Source of the DNA: Paracyclopina nana
Taxonomy: Eukaryota; Arthropoda; Copepoda; Cyclopoida; Cyclopettidae
Direction: 5' to 3'
DNA length: 64,000 bases
NCBI GenBank assembly: GCA_019096065.1
Contig: JAGUCH010000003.1
Coordinates: 7,688,001 to 7,752,000 of the forward strand
Of this stretch, positions 13,201 to 24,697 are shown in pieces. The first letter of the stretch is position 1, and the number at the start of each line of letters is the position of its first letter. Below the pieces are notes generated by a model. It worked only from the letters and a program-made list of their open reading frames with translations, did not search any database and was not told the origin of the DNA. Made by a program: the position numbers and the translations under genes.

Positions 13201-16200
13201 GCCATGCACAACCGCTTCTTAAGCTCCTCAAAAGCGGCAACGTATTCCAGCGGGGGTTCGAACTCGGCGGTGTCGGGAACATCTTCTTCCCGGCTGAGTT
13301 TGTCCGTCAACGCCTTGGCGACCTTCTGGTAATCCTTGATGAAGGACCGGTAATAGCCGCACTTTCCCAGGAAGATGCGTAGCTGCCGCCGGGTTCGTGG
13401 CAGGGGCCACTTCTTGACCACGTCGATGTACTCGGGGACCACAGAGAGGCCCTCAGGAGTGATGACGTGCCCCAGGTACGTGATGCGACGGCGGAACAGG
13501 TGGCATTTGGATGGTTGCAGTTTGAGGCCAGCCCGTTGATGGGCGTCCAGTACCCGTTGCAGGTGGCCGAAGTGAGATTCTACATCGCGGCTGTGGATCA
13601 GCACGTCGTCGAGGTATGGCAAGGCAATGTCGTATGGGATCCCTTCCAAGACCCGCTGGATGAGGCGCGCATACGTCCGGGCGGGTTGGGGAGGCCGAGC
13701 GGCATGTAGGCGAATGCGTACGTTGAGTGATTGGCCGCGAATGCTGTCTTCGGGATGTCCTCGGCCCTCACGGGAACGTGGTGAAAGGCTCCCGTCGTAT
13801 CCAGGGTAGAGAATACTTGCGAGTGCGCCAGCCGATTGAGGTTATCCCGAATGTCGCCAATGGGATGCGTGTCGACGATGGTTACCTTGTTCAGTGCGCG
13901 GTAATCTACGCACCACCGGGTCTTCCCATTCTTCTTGGTGACCGGAACCAGCGGCGCGCACCAGGGCGACTGAATAGGGACGATGATGCCTTCCTGGAGC
14001 CATTTCTGGACTTGTTCTTCTAGCGACTTCTGCAAGTGCGGGTTGATGGGCCGCCGGCGGATGTTAATGGGCTGAGTACCCGGGATGATATCGATGCGGT
14101 GCTCGGCCAAGGCGGTTTGGCCCGAGGACCCATCGAGGCTGAAGGTGTCCTGGTATTGTAGCAGCAGGGCCAAGGTGCGAGCTTTTAGCTGAGGGTGTTC
14201 AAGATGTCGTTGTTTTCTAGGTCGAATTCTTGAATGAAGGTTTGGGCCATCTCGGCCGTGTACTGGCCCTGCGGCCGGGTTTGGGCCCCCTCGAGCTTGG
14301 CTACGTAGCTTCCAGCTGCCAGCTTGGCCACGGTGGGTACTCGCCTCAAGCCTTCAACTTGCCCGTACCGGGTGTTGTTGCGGATAATGAGAGGCTCTGC
14401 GGTAGTGTTGATAACCCCGACAACGCAGTTGCCCTTTTCATCTGGTCGGATGAGGGCTCGCTGCCAGGGGTGCAGCTCAGTGGCCTCCATGAAGTCCCCT
14501 GATCCTTCAACAATCCCATCGATGTGCGGCGATCGGGCCCAGGTGGGGATTTTTGCGGGAATGGCGCAACAAGACATTGGCCCCACTGTGGTTTCACCCC
14601 GTGTGTAGACGGCATGGACGTTGATTGCGCGACTGTCATTTTCATTAAGTGTCCCCCCTGCCAACTTGATCATTCGTCCTCGAATGCGGAGCGAGTTGGC
14701 ACTATGTAGCTGGTCTATGTCGTGGGCTTTCATGAAGGGCCCCGACAGGTTGACGTCCATGGTGAGGTTCGCTATGACAGCTGGTCGAAATGGGAAAGGT
14801 TGCGGGTAGGTGCCGATGTGAAGCATCAATGGTTTCGGTACCTCGCCGAGTATTTCTAGAGATTGATTTTGGCCCGCTGTGTTGACAGTTTCTCCTATCA
14901 GGGGCGCAAGTTGAGCTTTTGTGAACCCCAATTTGGTTGCAAGCGTGGAGGAGATGACCGACCTCCACGTATTACCGCTGTCGATGAGTGCTCTTGATTT
15001 GACGTTGTTGAGGCGTATTGGAACTTCAGATACGTATGATTTATTAATGTTGGAAATATGGGCGAGGAATGATCGGGCCTTGTCAGATGTGAACGTGTTT
15101 GGTGAGGTGATGGATGGTTCCATTGATGGCCGGTCCCTTAGGACCGGCTGGCTCCGTTTTTTGGCGCCTCCCAGGTGTAGGCGTCCGTGGGGGCACTGGC
15201 CACATGTGCGATGGCCGCGTTGCGATATTTATTATATTCTTGGGGCGAGACCGGCGGGGCGGCGTGGTATGGATTGTTACTGCCACGCCCGCGGCCGCCA
15301 CGTCCCCGGCCCCGGAATCCTCCTCGCCCTCGTTGGCCGTTTTGGCGTTGGTTGGTGCATTGAGCCTTGAGATGGCCGTAGCCGCCGCAGCCGTAGCATC
15401 TCATGTTAGCCTTGTCGCCTAGAGCGGCGATGATCTTGGCGACGTCGGGTTGATCTGAGGTGCCCTCTTGGGTGATTTGCATGATGCCCCCTTGCCCCAG
15501 GGGGTTGGCCTTGCCGCCGGCTAATCCTACCAGGCACTCCTTGGAGGATGCATTGGAAGCGGCCTCCGTCAGCGTATCATATTTGCTGGCGATTACCAGC
15601 CAACGTGTCTGAGGGTCCCGCAGATTGATAGTGAACTTCCTAATGACCTCTGGATCCTTGTCGACCTTGGCGCACCGCAGTGCGTCATTGGCGAAAGCCC
15701 TCAGGTAGAGCGACTTGATGCGTGCCGCCCAGGTCATTACGGATTCATGGGGACCCTGCGCGGCGGTGTCGTATGCCACCCTGGCGGCCTCTTGGGCCGA
15801 CTCGTCCACAAAGGCCTTTTCAAGGTCGTCGAGGTAGTGCTTGTAGGTGTACGTGTCATTGCTCGACTTCTTGTCGATGGAATTGATCATTTCCAACGCA
15901 AGGCCGACAATAGATGCCTTGATCAGCATTTTCTTGGTGACTTCCGGCTCTATCGAGTCCTCGAATTGGGACTCGATATGCATCCGCCATTGCTGGAAGG
16001 AGCGGCTATCCGTCTCGCGGAGCAGTTGGAGTTGTTGAGGCCGACGCTGAACAGCAGCGTTGGCTCTCATTTGGCGGTTGACCTCAAGGGCCACCGCAGC
16101 AGCTATATCTTGTGGTGGCTGGGCCTATGCGTGGGGGAGAAGAGTGAGCTTTCGGTCTTTTGTGAGAATGTGCTATTATAATTACCATGGTGGTCTACGA

Positions 16201-17875
16201 TTCAACAATGAAGTGAGTTGTGATTACTGTTAACTGAGGGAAAGCCCGAAAGGAACTGATAGCTATTCCCCACCAGCGTGGTCTTATATATCCGCCAACA
16301 CGCTCGCAGGTCACTGCAGAGGGTTGTGGCGTGACATTTATTGATTGTTTACTGACCACCGAAAATGCCACGCTGGTGTCACATTTCTCCTTATCGTTTA
16401 TTTGACCGTGACCCGCACGTGGTGACCAGCTTTAGCTTCAGTGGAATCCTGATAGCTCGCAGCTGTTGATCCGCTACCGGTCATGTGGTCACCACGTGGT
16501 CATGAGCTTCTATCCTCCTTCTCCACCCCTTTATTTGTACATTGTCATGGGGTGGCCGGCTCCAGCATTCACTGGAATCCAAATGATTTGCGACTGGTGT
16601 TAGCAGCCCCGACCATTCGGCCATTGTCCCCCCATAACAATTACTATTTGATCACCTGCAGTTGGAATTTGCCCGTGAGTTGACCGGCCCTAGCTTAACT
16701 AGGATCTACAATGATTTGCACCAGCGTTGGCCGGGCTGACCATTCGGCCGCTGGCTCTCACGGACAATCCCTTTGATTGTTATTTGATAGCTTTCTGATT
16801 GTTTGCAGCTGCAGCTATTGCAGAGTGATCTTTGCCCTTTTGCTCTGGTCTGAGCTTTACATTTTTACATTTTAGCCACCACTATTTTACTTTTTATAGT
16901 CAACTGCCTTTCATGCTTTCAGCATTAATCTCTCTTTACTTCGTGGCTTGCACGTAGGTTCATGTTTTGGCAGTTGACTCGAGCATGATATTATTTGAGC
17001 AGCACTATTATCCCTTTTATACTTATCGTGTATACTTAGCACTTATAGCTTCCGGCAGGATGTACTTAATGGGTAGTGGAGTGATGAAATCACAGGTCCA
17101 ACGACCCGCGCCATCTGTAGTAGGTCGAGATATACTACTGTGACTTATCAAGCCACTACTCGTATCTAGGCTACGTCAAGCGGGGACGGGCCTGGAGGCT
17201 AGCAGAGGTCAGTCTTTGGGCCGCAGACAACACGTGTCAATGCGGTGAATTTATTTCCTTTACTGATGATCACACTATACTACTCGTTATACTACCGCGC
17301 GTCCGAGGCGAGCGCGCGCAGCGAGCGGTCGACCCGTAGGCCGACACGCTCCCTGCTACATCTGTATCCGCCCTTTTGACTCTTTTGACGTCAGTCGTAA
17401 TGCAGTAAACAATCTTATTATGGCCAAGCCTTTTCTAAGCCTATTCACGCACATGAAAAAGGTGAGCTTATCAATGAGACTCTCAAGAGACTGAGACTTG
17501 ATAGTCAATTATCAAATTGCAAAGGTTTAGTCAGCGGTTTATAGTAAGTTCCGCCGCTGATTTGCGATACAAATACAAGCAGCTGGTCTTGGCTTGAGCC
17601 TCTCAGCGGTGAGACCAAAGTTAAACACGAGCAGATACATTACTCACCAAGTCAAAGCATGTCAAGAGCAGCAGAAGATGATGGAAAATTCGGTGAACTT
17701 TCTGCCTGGAGAAGAGGACCATGGAGCAAGAGTTGCCAAAGAGGCCAATCAATCCTATGATAAGGATACAGACGCCCTCCACCGTCCAGCAAAACATGTC
17801 GTCCTTGTAGTCCGTCAATTCAGCAGCGTCATTTTCCATGCCCATCACCAGAGAATTATTCTCAGCGGAATCCAT
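4219..17875 (-). CDS. Peptide GPCR, FMRFamide-receptor type
   Basis: Class A seven-helix receptor at the plasma membrane. Five coding exons: 17648-17875, 7268-7461, 6435-6750, 5486-6010, 4219-4506. All are GT-AG and sum to 1551 nt (516 aa). TM1 contains GLFGNS; TM2 is split by intron 1 (HHLLLLLTCFDL/MYVVCSVLLFSL). TM3 ends in TIERFLAVC, where ERF replaces DRY. TM4 and TM5 flank an extracellular loop 2 with N-glycosylation sites. Intracellular loop 3 is long (about 120 aa, Ser/Asn-rich). TM7 has SANFYIYF in place of NPxxY, as in FMRFamide and related peptide receptors. The start at 17875 is preferred over an in-frame ATG at 17917 because a strong polypyrimidine-AG acceptor ends at 17886, implying an upstream untranslated exon. 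Intron 1 is 10,186 nt, of which 9.24 kb is gypsy copy A; the rest (7462-8120, 17361-17647) shows nothing else. The ligand is not inferable. Confidence 0.8.
8121..8365 (-). repeat. 3' LTR of gypsy copy A
   Basis: 245 bp, TGTAG...CTACA, identical by eye to 17116-17360. Contains a GC-rich CGCG tract and, on the element strand, an AATAAA polyadenylation signal within GGAAATAAATTC. Confidence 0.95.
8384..10710 (-). pseudogene. env: env-like glycoprotein of gypsy copy A, frameshifted
   Basis: Membrane glycoprotein of an endogenous retrovirus-like element. The ATG at 10710 follows a good splice acceptor (TTTTCCAG, element strand) and opens a signal peptide; many Cys and N-glycosylation sites follow. 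A one-base deletion in a C run near 9250 relative to copy B splits the frame: 9220-10710 encodes the ectodomain and 8384-9145 the membrane-proximal part, the transmembrane segment and a charged tail. Apart from a few substitutions it matches copy B, which is open. The break may be real or a consensus error in a homopolymer. Confidence 0.8.
10899..15123 (-). pseudogene. pol: pol polyprotein of gypsy copy A, frameshifted
   Basis: Protease-RT-RNase H-integrase. Three blocks in different frames: 14185-15123 (protease, LIDSGNTW), 13598-14173 (first half of RT) and 10899-13649 (YLDD, RNase H, integrase HHCC and D-D-E, GPW motif near the C-terminus, then a 200-aa acidic/Ser-rich tail). The breaks are one-base losses in a C run near 14195 and near 13685. 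Reached from gag by the -1 frameshift signal at 15129-15162; an ATG at 15123 is also present. The C-terminal tail has no family I recognise. Confidence 0.85.
15129..15162 (-). promoter_or_regulatory. -1 ribosomal frameshift signal, gag/pol, copy A
   Basis: On the element strand: slippery heptamer A AAA AAC (15156-15162) in the gag frame, a 7-nt spacer, then a perfect 8-bp stem GCCGGTCC/GGACCGGC with tetraloop TAAG (15129-15148). The loop contains the gag stop codon. The -1 frame is open into pol. Confidence 0.85.
15138..16188 (-). CDS. gag: Gag of gypsy copy A, start codon on its own mini-exon
   Basis: Structural/RNA-binding protein. The long frame 15138-16124 has an in-frame TAG at its 5' edge and no early ATG. 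Upstream, an ATG in strong context (CCACCATGG, 16186-16188) is followed at once by GTAATT, and CATAG ends just before the frame, giving a 61-nt intron (16125-16185) that joins ATG in phase to GCC CAG CCA. The C-terminus has a CCHC knuckle (CYGCGGYGHLKAQC) and an RGG-rich box, then the slippery site and TAA. This copy's gag is uninterrupted; copy B's is not. That the intron is spliced is inferred. Confidence 0.8.
17116..17360 (-). repeat. 5' LTR of gypsy copy A
   Basis: 245 bp, identical by eye to 8121-8365. Two bases inside it, on the element strand, lies TGGCGCGGGTCG, the candidate primer-binding site; the TGGCGC start fits a tRNA-CCA end but the tRNA is not identified. Confidence 0.95.
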
Positions 17876-17885
17876 TGTGAAGAGA

Positions 17886-20800
17886 CTGAAAAGAAAGGCA
17901 ATTCTATTGATTGACAAAATACTTCATCAACTGTATCTCCTTGGCACACAAATACTTCTTTAATCAAGTTGCTCTGTGAAAATGTGAAAAGAAAGCACGT
18001 TGGCTCCACCAAGATTGCGCATTTATCATGAAGAATGATTAAAAGTAAGACCATTTATTTAATGCGTTACGTGAGAACAATGTAGAGGCAAAAAAGTGGG
18101 CTAAACTTTTGCTAATTGTTGTTGTCATGAATGACAGAATGGGTCTATTCCTTGACTAAAGCAATTACCACCACATAAGAGTAGTAGAGTTGATATATTG
18201 AGATGCTACCAGCCAAAGTCTCTACAAAAGGAGATAAATGTACTAGGCGCTCAAGGATCGTAATATGGGATATACCTCCCAAAAATAGAAGCTAATAGAG
18301 TGGATAGCATTATCTCAGCAATGAAAGCAATTTGTCAAAAGTGTACGTAGGTAAGTGGCATTAAAGGAGATGGGAGCTAATTACCCAAACATTAGAAGAC
18401 CATTTTATCACAATGCATCCACTTGGATTTGAGCACTCAATTAACGTAAGTTAATGGATGTGAAAAACGTTTCAGGAATTATTGCAGGAACATACTGCGT
18501 TTAGTCATGCAAGGTATTAGTAGCTCACTCTAGAGAGAGCTAGGCTTGGTACCAATAATGGCAAAGTTACTCAGTTGGGAAACATGACGAAGTAGCACAT
18601 ACTGCAATCTTTACCTGTCCGTATATCGTATTCTTCTACATTCCATCACGCTTAGACTGCTTTTCTAATTTCACAAAAAATCCCAGAGTTGCTACCTCAA
18701 CAGTCATGTAGCATCAACTGAATCATTAGCTCATTTAAATCAGTTGCTAAAGATAAAAACAGTGATGAAAGTAGTGTCACTAAGGGACAAAAAATGAGAT
18801 CAAGAATTTCATGATATGATTTCTTTGCATCATTCTGCTCACAATTGTACTTTTTGCCCCTGTGCAACATCTTTATGGATAATTTAGCTCACAGTAGTAA
18901 CAACATGTGTTGTTGCATTGGCCATCTTTAGCTGCCAAGGATTTTTTTTACATTCTGGCCAAATGAGATGTGATGTCAATGCGGCAGCTAGCAGTATGCA
19001 CAATGAAAGAGGTACTTAAAAAATAATTTACTTCAAAAATTAAGGCTTGCCAAATAAGACATCTCTTCAAGTGTTTCTCTCAATGGGAAAGCAAATCCAC
19101 TTTGTCTTTTGCATTTGTTGTGTATGCATTGTACGTTATATCCCATTATCTTCTCTTTTTTGCAATGCTTGATAACGACTGTTTCCATTTCTACCTTATA
19201 TTAGAGTTTGTAAAACTTAGGCAAACTGGACATAACGCCACATAAATTGTGCCTGGAATGGTGCACTTTATCAAAAGATAGTAGTTACAACAACATGCAC
19301 TGTACTCACTCCTTTTTATACTCCTAACCACATCATGCCATAATGTAAAACTAAAAAAGAACTTTATTTCTATTGCTGGCAATTAATTTTGAGAGAGCCA
19401 GCGAAAAAATGTCATGAGCTCGATTCCGGAATGCATCTTGAGAAGAAGCTAGGCTCAGTGCAGTTTTCGAGGAGAAAAACTCCAATAAAAATTATGCTAG
19501 TGATGCAGCGCGAGAAGCTAGTATTTTTTCATTGCTCAATTTTATTATTCAATGCTTGCCATGTTTTCAAAATTCTGATTATGTGCATCTCAATTCTTTT
19601 TTTGCAGAGACCACCTCAGGCCATCAAATGCTCTCCAAAAAGGCAAGGGTAAGCAATATTGTGTAAGCTCCTTCAATGGCCAAACTGGTACAAAGAAAAT
19701 TGCTCTCACATAAAAAATAACCTCAGAATGGCTTCCGATAATATGAGGCCGTTTATATTATGGGCCCAAAAGCTAGTAGCACACTTCTAATATCGCTCAA
19801 TTTTTTCCCAGCTAAGCTTGCAGTTGCATGTGCAGCAGGGGAAACCGATATTGTCAATAAATCTGGATTTTTCACCTGTTTTGGTTCCGAATGCACTTTT
19901 TCGAGGGAATATGGTTGCCCAAAGCCCGAAGAGGATAAGTTGACTGTCGATCCGAACGCGACCTCGAGAGGTATGGAAAGCGACCGACTGTAGTACTATT
20001 TTATGGCGCGAAGACTCTGAGCGAAAGAGAAAGAGGAGGCTCCGAACGAACGCACACACAGAAAATATGAAGAAAGCCGAAAAATTCGAACGAAATACTA
20101 ATGAGAGTTGACATTCCTTTTCAGCTTGCTACTACGAGCATTTTTGTCTTATCTCAAAGTGGGGCAATGTCCACCTTATGCGTCACCCTTTACCTTTCAG
20201 TGATGTCACCTATTCACTTTACTGTACTGCGTTCTGCGTAAGCTAAGTCATTGATGAAAGTCAGCATAAAATTAGTTGCCTACCTTCTTATGTAAAAAGT
20301 GCCTGAATTAGGCAACTCCTTGGGAGAAATTATCCCTGCTTTCACTGCTTGAATTGCAAATTGAAGTGCTTCGATGGCTCTGACTTAAATGTTCGGCAGA
20401 ACTGAAGCCAGTGAGAAAAACCAGTTATTGAGGAAGGGTTCAACGAGATTACTGATGATCCATTGAGTTTGCGAATGCAATTATTATCAACAGGTGCAAA
20501 GTGCCAATTTCTGCATTCACTTTTAGCATTTACACCTCATATGAACGATAGAAGAAGCGTGCATTCGCTTGAAAAGTCCTTTCCTCAGACTTTTGCTACT
20601 TTGCATGCGCTTTTAGTCGACGCTTGGCGAGGCCAATAAAAGTTTTCCTGCATAATAGTGTATCAACTTCTCTTCAGCTTTTCCTGATATTCGATGTTTG
20701 CGCATTGATAAGACCTTTTCCCCGTTTCCAGCTAGTCATAGAGTTGGGATCTCGTATCAAGTAAGTTCATACATAACTTTTTCAGGCCAGCACTGATCAT

Positions 20801-21360
20801 ACCGAATTTTTCAAGGGCTTCATGTCGCAAAAAGTTACTCCAGCTTCACCGCAAAGCTTATAGGATGCACTTTAGTAAAGTGGGTCTTTTAAAGAAAGCC
20901 CAAAGCATAGCAATCCTAAGAAAGATCCCTATCGTAACCTTGAAATGTTCTTTCCCATTTTGTTTTATTGGTTTCACATAAGACAAAAAGTTTCCCTTCT
21001 CAATATTCATAAAGGGAAAAATGCATGAGCATTCTTCAAATGCATACTGTATGTAGTGTTACAAGAAAATCGCGTGTGTGAGAATGCTGCAAACATATGC
21101 ATGTATGATTTATTCAGAAAAATTAACTAATAACTCCAACGAGTCCGCAACTAATTGTTTTTGCGTGGTATGGCATACATTATGCTTGACATTTATTATT
21201 TGCGCCATATTCGATCACCAGAGGGCGTTTTTATTGCTTTGTTCTCAGTAGTTGGCCTGAGAAGTCAGCTGTTGCTTCTACCTACTTAGTACACTGCACA
21301 CTACTGACAAATCAGTACAGCAGCAGTCCTTATTTCGCTTGAGTTTTTGTTTTTGTTACC
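17886..21360. other. Intergenic, no gene recognised
   Basis: About 3.5 kb between the 5' ends of the GPCR (-) and a small membrane-protein gene (+), which are divergent. A locally GC-richer patch at about 19920-20070, with a TATA-like ATAAAA on the minus strand, could hold a promoter or untranslated GPCR exon. Otherwise nothing supportable. Confidence 0.35.
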
Positions 21361-21469
21361 TTTTCTAGCTGTGCTACTTAAATACGCGTTCTTTTATACC
21401 CCAGGTAATCATAGGTGATTCAAACAACCGTGACATAACGTTGATCACCTCTCATTTTCAGATCCAAAA

Positions 21470-22353
21470 ATGACAAATAGCAAAGTAGGTGCTACTTTTG
21501 GCTTGGCCTTCGCCCTGTGTCTCGCTTTGCTGAGCTTTCAAATTGTTTCTTCTGGTGAGTAAAAAATATGAAATTCACCTTCTACGAAGTTGAAGTGCAA
21601 ATTAAATTTTAGCGTGCGTTTGTAGTGTAGCAAGAAGTTCTGTAATGATGCAATTGCATGCTGAAAAGTAATGAAATTTTGACATGACCCCTTTCTATTT
21701 TAGGCCCTGTGGAGAAACGCGAGGCTTCGATCGAAGATGTGTTTGAAGATGCCAAAAATAACATTTTGGGAGGGAAGTGCATAACTGATGACCAATGCTC
21801 AGTTATCTCCTATTGCGACAGAAATGATCGTAAGTCACGTTTATGATATTAATTGGATACACTTACTGACGTTCTGCAGTACATTTGTTTCATACATATA
21901 ATACATATGCCAAGTAAAATTTAACAATGACCTGCCAAAGTTTCTGGAAATTGGCCTGGCTCCTCAATATGTATGCTCAATGGCAGTGTGTGAAATTGAA
22001 AGTGTCAAAACGTCAGAAAGAAAGTTCGGCTATTGCAGTTTTATCCCTAAACTCCGAGAGAATTTTAAGCCCGAATTTGATTAAAAGAAAAGATGGGAAA
22101 GGGGGAAATGCATTTAATAGGACGTAGTTCTGCTGCTCGATCCTCTTTTTCTGCTCAATCTGTAATCTCGCTCTCTTTTTTTCACGAATTACATCTCGTT
22201 CCGTAATGCCATTTTCTCCCACTTATAGTTCAATTCGAGTGCAAATTGCAATGGTGGTTCATCCTCGCAGTGGCTTTGGTTGGACTTTTCATTCTTTCAT
22301 CAATCATCTCCTGCCTTTGTTGCCCCTGCTGTTGGATCTACAATCTGGGATAA
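21470..22353 (+). CDS. Small Cys-rich type I membrane protein, 111 aa, unknown
   Basis: Not recognised. Three exons, 21470-21554, 21704-21829 and 22229-22353, all GT-AG, sum to 336 nt. A probable untranslated exon ends at 21404 (CCAG/GTAATC) and rejoins at 21462, eight bases before the ATG. The product has a signal peptide (about residues 8-28), a short acidic lumenal segment with VEKREA, four cysteines (GGKCITDDQCSVISYCDRND, then FEC), and one membrane helix of about 23 residues after the WW pair (FILAVALVGLFILSS). The cytosolic end is CLCCPCCWIYNLG, a cluster suited to palmitoylation. AATAAA for polyadenylation lies at 22574-22579. The protein is too short to have scored as an uninterrupted reading frame; support is the splice logic and domain layout. 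Confidence 0.7.
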
Positions 22354-22787
22354 ACACGCTGCGATTGTCTTTGCTCCTGCTGCCCTTCATTTCGAGGAAG
22401 GTACTCTAGGCCATAAAGGGTTTACTTCTCAGCATGGAAAGAAAAAAATGATTCCGAGCAAGAATTGTGTTGTACTTTGTGATTTGAAAACTCATGTGAA
22501 GAACCCTAAATTACCTGCGAAGGTGCTAAAGAAATCAGATCTATTGCTACTTATCTTCCTACTTACTTCCGAGAATAAAGTATTTACGACCATATTCAAG
22601 TCCACGTAGAATTATTCAATTAAGGGCCAGTCAATGCGGATTGATTGATCAAGCATGAATTATGCTACGCTACTATATTGCAGGTAAAAGTCAATTTTTT
22701 CTAGTTCATGTACTCCGTTCAGCGTCATCAAAGTGAAGTGAAGCAGGAAGTCATCTGCGCTGCTGCAGCAAATAAAGAAAGATTTAT

Positions 22788-24697
22788 TTAAGCTTTTTTA
22801 GCTTTAGGCAACGTTCCCATGAGCTTTGCAATTATTCCCAGCATCACTTCATCAGCGCCACCGCCTATGGAAGTCAGCCTTAGATCACGATAAAATCGGC
22901 TGACCAAAACTTCGTTTGTGAATCCCATTCCGCCCCAGTATTGAAGGCATGCATCCGGAATTATTCGTCCAAGCTGTCCGGCTTTCCATTTGAGCATTGA
23001 GGCCATCATGGTTACATCTTGCCCCTCCAAATACGCGTCAATGGCCTGATATAGGCCTGCTCGCAGCAGCTCTAGCTCGGTAGCCAATTCAGCGAGTTTG
23101 AAGTGGATCACCTGCATAGTGAGAGCAATGGATACTGACGAGGCTAGAATTTTTTTTAAAAAAATACCTGATTGTCAAGCAGAGATTGGCCAAAAGCTTT
23201 TCTTGTTCTGGTGTATTCAATCGTTTCACTGATGCATTTTTCAAGTGGAGTCAAGCTCAATGCGACACAAGCCAATCTCTCAACTTGAAACTGGAAGATA
23301 ATATTGTAGATGCTGAACAATGTGGAAAAGTTCAGGTGGTAACATGATTCGTGACGGCCGCACATAGTTTGTAACCGCTCATTATAATGCATGAAGCTGA
23401 CGAAAAAGAAGAAGGGCTTTCTAACAGCTTTATGGGCCATTTTCGAAGTGGGAAAAAGTTCGGAACTTTCATCAACCACTTGACTTTCATTTTCCAGGTC
23501 ACTTACTTGCAGCATTTGGTACGTAAATCCCAAGCCTTCTTCTCCTATTATATGGTTGGCAGGCACTCTGACATCCTCGAAATAAATCACTCCCGTGTCT
23601 GAGCTTCGCATTCCTAGCTTGTCAATTTTCTTTGCTAGTGTCACACCAGGTGTATCTTTCATTGGCACACAAATCAGAGACTTGTTCAGATGAGCAGGCT
23701 TCTCGGAGCTCGTGTTCGCCAGGAGGCAGATCCAGTCAGCTAAAAGAGGATGATTGTGATGTACCAGCAATCTCATGGCTAAAATGTTTTTGCTCAATGT
23801 GCAAAAGTGCAACAAAAGGTGGTGACAAATTACAAAACCCTGCTGCTGCTTCATTTTTTGCCAGCTTTCATTCATTTGTCATCCTGGAGTAGCAGACATC
23901 AAAAACACCCACCTTGAAAGGCGTTTGTGATCCACATTTTCTGCCCGTTTATTAGCAAATCATCGCCAACTCTTTTAGCCGTTGTCTTGATGCTAAACAA
24001 AAAAATTAATGACAATCACAAATGGCTTACTGAGTTATTAGTAACATTATACTCACCTAGCAACGTCTGATCCACCCCAAGGCTCACTGACTCCAATTGC
24101 TGACACGTAGTCTCCACTGATGGAAGGTGCCAAAAATTCAGCCTTTAGCTTGTCGGAGCCGAACCTAAGCAGCGGAAATTAGTGGTGCCATTTCAAATGA
24201 CGTCGCTGTAGGATTAGCCAACTTTTGGCTCAACTTTAAATAGCTACGTTAGCTCGTGCACTGCGTTTTTGCCAAAAGTTTGCTCAAAAGTTTAGTTTAA
24301 AAAGCAAGGCTAGCGTTTTTAACCTTCCCAATGCTGGAGTTGACATGTCAGTCTGTACTGCAACAGACATGGGAATGGCGCCACAGTTAATGTGACCCAG
24401 CTCTTCATTCAAGGCCAAATTGAACTTCAAATCGAGGCCTTGACCGCCATATTCAGTAGGCTGCGTGACACCGAGCAATCCAGCATTGCCAAGCTTCTTG
24501 AACACCTCATGAGCAGGATATTGACCTGCCGCCTCCCATTCATCAACATAAGGATTGATGTCATTGTCAATGATTTTCCTCAAGGATGATTGAACAGCTT
24601 TATGATCCTCATTGTAGTAGCTGTCTTTCAGGGTAGAAAATGGCCTTGTCAGCCTTGAAATTGGCCTCAAATTTAACGTCAGTCGATTTAACGACAT
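22788..24697 (-). CDS. Acyl-CoA dehydrogenase, mitochondrial
   Basis: FAD-dependent alpha,beta-dehydrogenation of an acyl-CoA thioester in the mitochondrial matrix, passing electrons to ETF. Six exons: 24324-24697, 24057-24164, 23913-23992, 23507-23739, 23168-23290, 22788-23111, totalling 1242 nt (413 aa). Exon 1 begins with an Arg/Ser/Leu-rich presequence. Recognisable blocks are YGGQGLDL, the GVSEPWGGSD flavin/substrate loop, the MWITNA strand, TRKAFGQ and the C-terminal LQYWGGMGFTNE...YRD. The C-terminal position that carries the catalytic Glu in MCAD is Gly here (SIGGGADE). The Glu of VERLACVAL matches the helix-G base of isovaleryl- and long-chain enzymes, so an IVD/ACADL-like catalytic layout is inferred. 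Substrate chain length is not determinable. A minus-strand AATAAA overlaps the stop. Confidence 0.85.

Larger units (their letters stand above)
8121..17360 (-). mobile_element. Gypsy-type LTR retrotransposon with env, copy A
   Basis: Full-length Ty3/gypsy (Metaviridae) element of 9240 bp in reverse orientation inside GPCR intron 1. LTRs of 245 bp run TGTAG...CTACA and are flanked by a matching 4-bp duplication TCTG (8117-8120 and 17361-17364); 4-bp duplications are typical of gypsy/errantivirus insertions. Order in element sense: 5' LTR, leader with degenerate repeats, gag, pol (protease, reverse transcriptase, RNase H, integrase), env, 3' LTR. LTRs are identical to each other and to those of copy B, so the insertion is young. 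Single-base indels interrupt pol and env. Confidence 0.95.

Noticed and set aside
12480-13382. 300-residue open frame on the plus strand opposite gypsy copy A pol
   Set aside because: Antisense shadow of conserved, GC-rich RT/RNase H coding sequence; its mirror exists opposite copy B (33773-34675). No domain or start context.
19760-20059. Short frames on both strands near 19.8-20.1 kb
   Set aside because: Overlapping, no splice logic or homology; at most a promoter or UTR region.
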